DNA of 64,000 bases from a virus, in the IMG/VR virus record IMGVR_UViG_3300043803_001357, positions 1 to 64,000 of that record; one strand, given 5' to 3'. The notes beneath the pieces are model-generated. The model was given only the letters and a program-made list of their open reading frames with translations, was not told where the DNA came from and ran no database searches. Shown here piece after piece: positions 58,915 through 64,000 of the stretch; position 1 is the first letter of the stretch; each line of letters opens with the position of its first letter. A program made the translations under genes and the position numbers.

Positions 58915-61527
58915 ATGGCAAATAGTAATACATATTCTAGCGCAATAGGTAATGATGGTGCGCAAGTTACCACACTTTCTAATATACAAGGTGCGGGTTT
59001 ATCTTTGCCGCCAAATGCCGAACAATATATAAATCTAAGAGCGCCTGGTAAATTAGAAACATTATTCAATACTAATAATAACAACGAAGTATTATATAGC
59101 AAGAATAAACCAACTGATTTATACGCAAGAGGATTAATTAGCAGCGAATTAGCACCTCCATTTTACGCAAATCCAAATCAAGGTCAACGTCAGAAGATAA
59201 ATGTTAGCAGATCGTTTCCTATACAATCCGCATTGAGAGACGGTACCAGAATCAGAAGATTTCTAGGATCTGGTAAAGGTGGTACTTTTTTAACAAAACA
59301 AATACTATTACAAGGATTTGCTCCATTTGACGAAACCAAGATTTATAATCCAGCAAGCCCTCTTTTGGCTGCGGTTAGATTATCAACATTTGGTGCTATA
59401 GAAAGACCCACCAGATTTATAGATAGTAGCAATATCGTCGGTGGTTTAATGGGTGCTGCCGGTATAGGTGGTATTACAAAAGCTATTGGTGGATTGTTTG
59501 GTGCAACTGAAGGCAATCCATCTCCGCCACGTAGTAGTGTGGCTAGTGCAGCTAGTGAGCCAAAGAGTGGATTGGGTGGATTTTTCAATTTTACAGGATT
59601 ACTTGGTGGTGGCGATAAAGCAGATCAAGTAATGCCTATTACAGGTCGAGATGGTGTTAAAGGATTACTAAGAGGTAATACAGCTACTGCTGGTTACAAC
59701 AACAAACGATATAAGAGTTTGATGAGTAATTCTACAGGCAAAGGCGGATTCTTTAGTAATCTACTAAAATCAGCTGGGTCATTTTTAAAGAATAATACGA
59801 TTCTAGGTGGATTGTTGCCACCTACTCAACCAATAGCAGGATTAAATTACAGAGCTGACGAAGATACATATGATCTGATGTTGAATACCAATAGATGGAG
59901 TAATTCTATTACACACGACAGAACAAGTGGTAAGAAGAGTGCTAATCTAAATGTTAATTTAAATCAGGGTAACAATTTGTTATATACAGGCACACAACCA
60001 AAATCAAAAGGTGGTTTTATTGGTGGGTTGTTAAAAGCAGTTGGATTACAACAAATAACAGGAGGCAACAGCAGTGGTACAAGTGGAATGAGATTTTTTG
60101 CCACTCCTCTGACAAACATAGTTTCTAAACGATTGAGACTATATGTTCAAAGCAATAAAAATTTAAGAAACAACAGCTTTTTATCTGTTACATATTCAAC
60201 TACACCTGGCGTTGGTAAATTAACAGATTCGTATACAATTAGTAATGTTGAAATTAGTTCTGTAGACGGCGCTAATACAAATAGATACGGTGATTTAGTT
60301 AAAATAGATGGTGATGTAGAATATAGTGATCAATTGTTAAATTATAAACAATATACCGATCCTAAATTATCTGTAAACTATCAACGTACACTTTCAGATA
60401 AAACAGATAAAACTGTAGAATATATTCAAGATTTAAGCAGAATTTTAAAAACCAAAATTGCTGGAAACGACAATTTAAAGTATGGTGTAGATCCTATATT
60501 TGGAAAAACACAACAGTATGCCACAGATGATGTTGGTTTTAATTATTTAGCGAAAGTAAAATCAGACAGAACCAATACTGACGGATCTGATAGTGCAAAT
60601 CAATACACCTATACTGGTCGAATCAGATATGAAAGAAAAGAAAAGTTTCCAACTCTATTGGGTAAAAAAGAAGGTAGAGACAGATTTATAAGACCCACCA
60701 ACAATGTTGACTATGTTAACAGCTTGGGTGTATTAAATGCTGATGAATTTGCTGAAAAATATAATGATCAATTTAACGGATTGGGTCCTGACTTGGTTAA
60801 GTTTTACTTCTATGATATAGTTAACAACAGATTTATACCGTTTAATGCTACTGTAAAAGGGTTACAAGAAAACAATACATCTACTTGGGAACCAATTGAA
60901 TACTTGGGTAGACCTGACAAGTTATACTATTACAAAGGATTTACCAGAGACGTTAGTTTCAATTTTAAAGTGGTTGCACATTCTGTTAAAGAATTATTAC
61001 CTATGTGGCAACGTGTAAACTATTTGGTGGGTTTAACCAGACCTTCTAATTATACTTCCACTGTAAATGGTGGATTTATGATACCACCGATGGTGCAATT
61101 TACACTTGGAGATTTTTACAAAAATCACTTTGTGGTTTTAAATTCGTGCAATGTTAGCATACCTGAAGATGCATCTTGGGAATTAATTAACGAGAGTACT
61201 GTACAACAACAAGACTGGAGTTATAATTTAGGAAATATATTTACATTTGACAAAACCAGTATGAAAGGTAAAGTTGCGCAATTTCCAAGAGAAGCGGAAA
61301 TTACTATCAATATGTCATTGATGGAAAAAGACAGACCAAAAACAGGAAGAGCTTTGTGGGGAAATGCTCCTGTTGCAACTATGACTCAGGCGGATGCTGG
61401 AGAAACTGCTACTGTATCTACATTTGGTACAACCGATCTTTATGGCGATAAAGATTATAATGATGTAGCTAATAATGATTTCTCTATGAATATGCGATAT
61501 GATGTTGACAGACAAGGAAATAAATGA
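58915..61527 (+). CDS. Baseplate tail-tube junction protein (gp48-like)
   Basis: An 870-residue structural protein. The C-terminal third (YYYKGFTRDVSFNFKVVAHS, then MWQRVNYLVGLTRPSNY and FMIPPMVQFTLGDFYKNHFV) resembles gp48-type baseplate proteins that cap the hub and start the tube. The N-terminal part has Gly-rich linkers (GLMGAAGIGGITKAIGG) and Ser-rich stretches. The stop overlaps the gp53-like ATG (ATGA). Exact orthology to T4 gp48 or gp54 is uncertain. Confidence 0.65.
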   Translation: MANSNTYSSAIGNDGAQVTTLSNIQGAGLSLPPNAEQYINLRAPGKLETLFNTNNNNEVLYSKNKPTDLYARGLISSELAPPFYANPNQGQRQKINVSRSFPIQSALRDGTRIRRFLGSGKGGTFLTKQILLQGFAPFDETKIYNPASPLLAAVRLSTFGAIERPTRFIDSSNIVGGLMGAAGIGGITKAIGGLFGATEGNPSPPRSSVASAASEPKSGLGGFFNFTGLLGGGDKADQVMPITGRDGVKGLLRGNTATAGYNNKRYKSLMSNSTGKGGFFSNLLKSAGSFLKNNTILGGLLPPTQPIAGLNYRADEDTYDLMLNTNRWSNSITHDRTSGKKSANLNVNLNQGNNLLYTGTQPKSKGGFIGGLLKAVGLQQITGGNSSGTSGMRFFATPLTNIVSKRLRLYVQSNKNLRNNSFLSVTYSTTPGVGKLTDSYTISNVEISSVDGANTNRYGDLVKIDGDVEYSDQLLNYKQYTDPKLSVNYQRTLSDKTDKTVEYIQDLSRILKTKIAGNDNLKYGVDPIFGKTQQYATDDVGFNYLAKVKSDRTNTDGSDSANQYTYTGRIRYERKEKFPTLLGKKEGRDRFIRPTNNVDYVNSLGVLNADEFAEKYNDQFNGLGPDLVKFYFYDIVNNRFIPFNATVKGLQENNTSTWEPIEYLGRPDKLYYYKGFTRDVSFNFKVVAHSVKELLPMWQRVNYLVGLTRPSNYTSTVNGGFMIPPMVQFTLGDFYKNHFVVLNSCNVSIPEDASWELINESTVQQQDWSYNLGNIFTFDKTSMKGKVAQFPREAEITINMSLMEKDRPKTGRALWGNAPVATMTQADAGETATVSTFGTTDLYGDKDYNDVANNDFSMNMRYDVDRQGNK

Positions 61528-61817
61528 GATATCAATTTACGCCAACTGAAAAAAGATATGATGGGAAATTGGTATTTAAGACCACGTATTATCCCAATAT
61601 ACCGGAAACCGAGGACGATATATACATTACCGCATCCAATGAAGATTATTTGGATGCTTTAGCCAAAAAGTATTATGGTGATGAAATGTACTGGTGGATA
61701 ATTGCTTTGGCTAACAACATATCTGATGGCAAATTGTCCGTTAATGCAAATAAACAATTAAGAATTCCAGGCAATTTACCAAATATATTACAGAATCTCA
61801 AACAGATTAATAGTTAA
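61524..61817 (+). CDS. Baseplate wedge protein, gp53-like LysM-type domain
   Basis: The 97-residue protein shows DDIYITASNEDYLDALAKKY then GDEMYWWIIALANNI and LRIPGN, the pattern of gp53-like baseplate proteins, which contain a LysM-like fold (strand, helix with W-W-I-I-A, strand with LRIP). Shorter than T4 gp53 (196), so only the core domain is present. Coupled to the upstream gene by a four-base overlap. Confidence 0.78.
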   Translation: MRYQFTPTEKRYDGKLVFKTTYYPNIPETEDDIYITASNEDYLDALAKKYYGDEMYWWIIALANNISDGKLSVNANKQLRIPGNLPNILQNLKQINS

Positions 61818-61822
61818 GTTAT

Positions 61823-64000
61823 ATGGCATACGAGGATGAAATTGCAGAAGAACCTAGATGGTGGGAAGTACAAAACATTCCTGTTGCATTAATTCGTGAA
61901 TTAAGACGCAGAAAAAACTCAAATAACGTTGGTTTTAACTATCCAACCCCAGGTGACCCAAGTGGTGTTGTATATGATTTCTACAATAAACATGGTCAGT
62001 ACAAAGGACCAATGACTCCGTGGGTACGAGTTTTTTCAAATGGCACTGGTATAGCTGGAAATGGATTGGTACCTCGTAGTACGATACTAAATAAAAACGG
62101 AGAAGAAAAGAGTTATGATGGATTCTTGTTTATGCCTGGCAGTGGATTTTATGAAATGTATGGTTTTAAACAAGATGGCAATGTATTAAAACAAGACAAG
62201 TCTGTTATTGGATATGAAGCTAATGGAAATCCACATTATATAGATTCTAGATATAGAAATCAATTTTCTTACAAGTGGCCAAGTACATTTAACAAAAACG
62301 GCAAGATTATAGAAAGCGTACAGAAATCTGAAGTGTCTTCTGTGTTACCACCACCTAATTTAGATAGCATAGAAATAAAAACTAGCAAAGATATGTTGTC
62401 GTTTGCTACCATAAAATTCAAATGTTATGGATTGGCTCAGTTGGAATATCTAGCACCATTCTTTTTGACACCCAGAATAAATGTGTTTGTTGAAATAGGA
62501 TGGAATTTGTTTAATATCAATTCACTGATTGATTTATCCAGCAAAAATGAATGTTGGTCAATAATACAATCTCCACAAAAAATAATGGATAAATGGTACC
62601 AATCGTATGGTAATTATGGTGGTATTACTGGAATTGTAACCAAGTATAATTTTTCAACACAAGACGGTACTATATATGATTGCAATGTGGAACTAACTTC
62701 TCGACAAGCATTATTTGCTGGTATGCCTGCGGAAAACAATGTAAGTACCACAACAAATTCAAAGACCGATTCCAATGGCAAAAAAATACCAACAGAAACA
62801 AAAGAATATACAGGATTAAAAACGTTTTTGAAAACCGCTTTACCCAAGTTAAAGCAAGTTGTTATTGATCGTAAAAATTTTATGGAATATATTGCTACAA
62901 ACGGTATATCCAATTCGGAAGATTATGACAATTCTAAAACACAAGAGTTTTTAAAACAACAAACTTTTTATGATGGAAAAATTGAAAACAGAATTTTTAT
63001 AGGAAGAACAGATGCGCCTAATGTATATAAAAAACCAGCTGTACCAGTTGGAGAAGAAAATATATCATATAAATCAACTAATATTGGTGGAGTAAATTAC
63101 AAAGCTGTATCATATAAAGATGATCGTTGTGATTTTGATACCAAAGGCGACGATGAAGTGTGGATGCAATTGGATTTTCTTTTTGAAGTTGCTAACAAAT
63201 TCTGTTCCGTCGTATCAAATAAAACATTTACTATTAATGTAGATAAGATAATAAATGCACATCCAAATTTAATAAGTTGTGACCCACACGTATTAATACC
63301 AAATGGAATTGCTCCTAAATTTAATATTGGCAAAAAACTTCCAGATGAAAGTTACTTAAATACTATAAAAAATAATAAATTGGATCCAACTGCACAAAGT
63401 CGAGTTGAAAATGAAATCAAGTCTGGTGGATATTTGAAAAATGGTGATCCAAATCAAAATGCGTTTTTAAAATCAAAATATGATGTCGAGGTAACTAATG
63501 TAAACGACGAACTTTATAGAGCTGCTAAAAAAGTCGAAACTGTATTTAAAACAGCGGGTGCTTATAGAGATAATTTAGATACTGTTATCAATAGATTGTA
63601 CTATGATATTGGTGGTATAAGTGAAAATAGTCCAAGTGACAATATATCATTTCCGTTTATTTATGACAAAGAAGTTGTATTGACAGGTGAAGAACTTGTA
63701 TTATCCGATCCTCAAAAAACAAGATCGCAGTCAATTAAAAGAACATACAAGAAGTTTAGATATGGTAATTTAAAAAACATATACATAAGCAAAACCAAAG
63801 TCTTGGAAATTGTAGAAAATAAAGAAGTCCAAACTTGGCAACAGTTTGCAAACGCAATATTGAATGTTATTAATGAAGCTTCTAATGGATTTTGGAAATT
63901 CCAAATATCACAAGATGATTTGGGCGGATTATCTATATTGGATAACAATTATATTGATTTAGGTGACAAATCGCCTAGTCTAAAAAAAGTATATGTCTTT
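61823..64000 (+). CDS. Large baseplate/tail protein, 3' end outside window
   Basis: From ATG 61823 (MAYEDEIAEEPRWWEVQNIP) the frame is open to the window end, 726 codons, with no stop. The sequence is rich in Asn, Lys, Tyr and beta-type segments; phrases such as FFLTPRINVFVEIGWNLFNI and CNVELTSRQALFAGMP recall hub or wedge proteins of large T4-like phages. It follows the gp53-like gene by five bases. No enzymatic motif is seen. Position and size support a baseplate structural role. Confidence 0.7.
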   Translation, partial: MAYEDEIAEEPRWWEVQNIPVALIRELRRRKNSNNVGFNYPTPGDPSGVVYDFYNKHGQYKGPMTPWVRVFSNGTGIAGNGLVPRSTILNKNGEEKSYDGFLFMPGSGFYEMYGFKQDGNVLKQDKSVIGYEANGNPHYIDSRYRNQFSYKWPSTFNKNGKIIESVQKSEVSSVLPPPNLDSIEIKTSKDMLSFATIKFKCYGLAQLEYLAPFFLTPRINVFVEIGWNLFNINSLIDLSSKNECWSIIQSPQKIMDKWYQSYGNYGGITGIVTKYNFSTQDGTIYDCNVELTSRQALFAGMPAENNVSTTTNSKTDSNGKKIPTETKEYTGLKTFLKTALPKLKQVVIDRKNFMEYIATNGISNSEDYDNSKTQEFLKQQTFYDGKIENRIFIGRTDAPNVYKKPAVPVGEENISYKSTNIGGVNYKAVSYKDDRCDFDTKGDDEVWMQLDFLFEVANKFCSVVSNKTFTINVDKIINAHPNLISCDPHVLIPNGIAPKFNIGKKLPDESYLNTIKNNKLDPTAQSRVENEIKSGGYLKNGDPNQNAFLKSKYDVEVTNVNDELYRAAKKVETVFKTAGAYRDNLDTVINRLYYDIGGISENSPSDNISFPFIYDKEVVLTGEELVLSDPQKTRSQSIKRTYKKFRYGNLKNIYISKTKVLEIVENKEVQTWQQFANAILNVINEASNGFWKFQISQDDLGGLSILDNNYIDLGDKSPSLKKVYVF

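Noticed and set aside
1-64000. tRNA genes, rRNA genes or an integrase with attachment sites
   Set aside because: No cloverleaf-like sequence, rRNA similarity or recombinase catalytic pattern was noticed; gaps between genes are mostly under 160 bases.

Overview
This 64 kb AT-rich window looks like part of the genome of a large contractile-tailed (T4-superfamily) bacteriophage. The identifying genes are a gp17-type terminase, gp20-type portal, gp21-type prohead protease, gp22-type scaffold, gp23-type capsid protein, gp18-type sheath, gp19-type tube, gp13/14/15-type neck and terminator proteins, a gp26-type hub protein, a tape measure and gp48/gp53-type baseplate proteins. No rRNA, tRNA, CRISPR array or plasmid gene was seen. 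A Gram-negative host is inferred from the ADP-heptose-type transferase domain, the lipoprotein signal and sigma70-like promoters. Both window ends cut through genes.

Layout: 0-3.4 kb, structural or adhesion proteins, including a calcium-type beta-propeller. 3.4-8.1 kb, RuvC-like nuclease, primase, and a single-chain fusion of the SbcD (gp47) and SbcC (gp46) recombination proteins. 8.1-13.2 kb, a three-gene sugar/methyl-transfer cassette ending in a GT4 plus TibC-like O-heptosyltransferase fusion. 13.3-17.2 kb, an oversized tail sheath. 17.3-19.9 kb, four small genes whose products begin with a shared LLxE-type N-terminal tag, including a flavodoxin-like protein and a ligase-like nucleotidyltransferase. 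19.9-31.1 kb, packaging and head genes, interrupted by two minus-strand genes. 31.2-32 kb, a GIY-YIG homing endonuclease. 32-36.5 kb, a minus-strand accessory island with a Mom-like DNA modification protein, a predicted ankyrin/class III nucleotide cyclase, an MscS-domain-like membrane protein and a coiled-coil lipoprotein. 36.5-38.7 kb, more tagged accessory proteins. 38.8-42 kb, neck and tail completion. 42-51.5 kb, a 2002-residue Gly-Ser-Thr collagen-like fibre with a self-cleaving S74 chaperone domain, and a second fibre. 51.7-64 kb, HAD-nucleotidyltransferase fusion, tail tube, NMNAT-like protein, hub protein with a likely programmed frameshift, tape measure and baseplate.

How it fits together: structural genes tend to follow an ATATTTAT motif, whereas two accessory genes follow near-perfect sigma70-like promoters, suggesting early and late promoter classes. 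Many heads of transcription units have only 4-8 bases between the promoter-like motif and ATG, so leaderless mRNAs are likely. The head protease probably recognises LLxE sites, and seven proteins carry such a site at the extreme N-terminus, like the T4 capsid-targeting sequence, so they may be packaged and injected with the DNA. The heptosyltransferase fusion may decorate the Ser/Thr-rich fibre. The cyclase island is the strongest candidate for an undescribed host-manipulation or anti-defence system. All functional names rest on reading motifs by eye; no searches were run.
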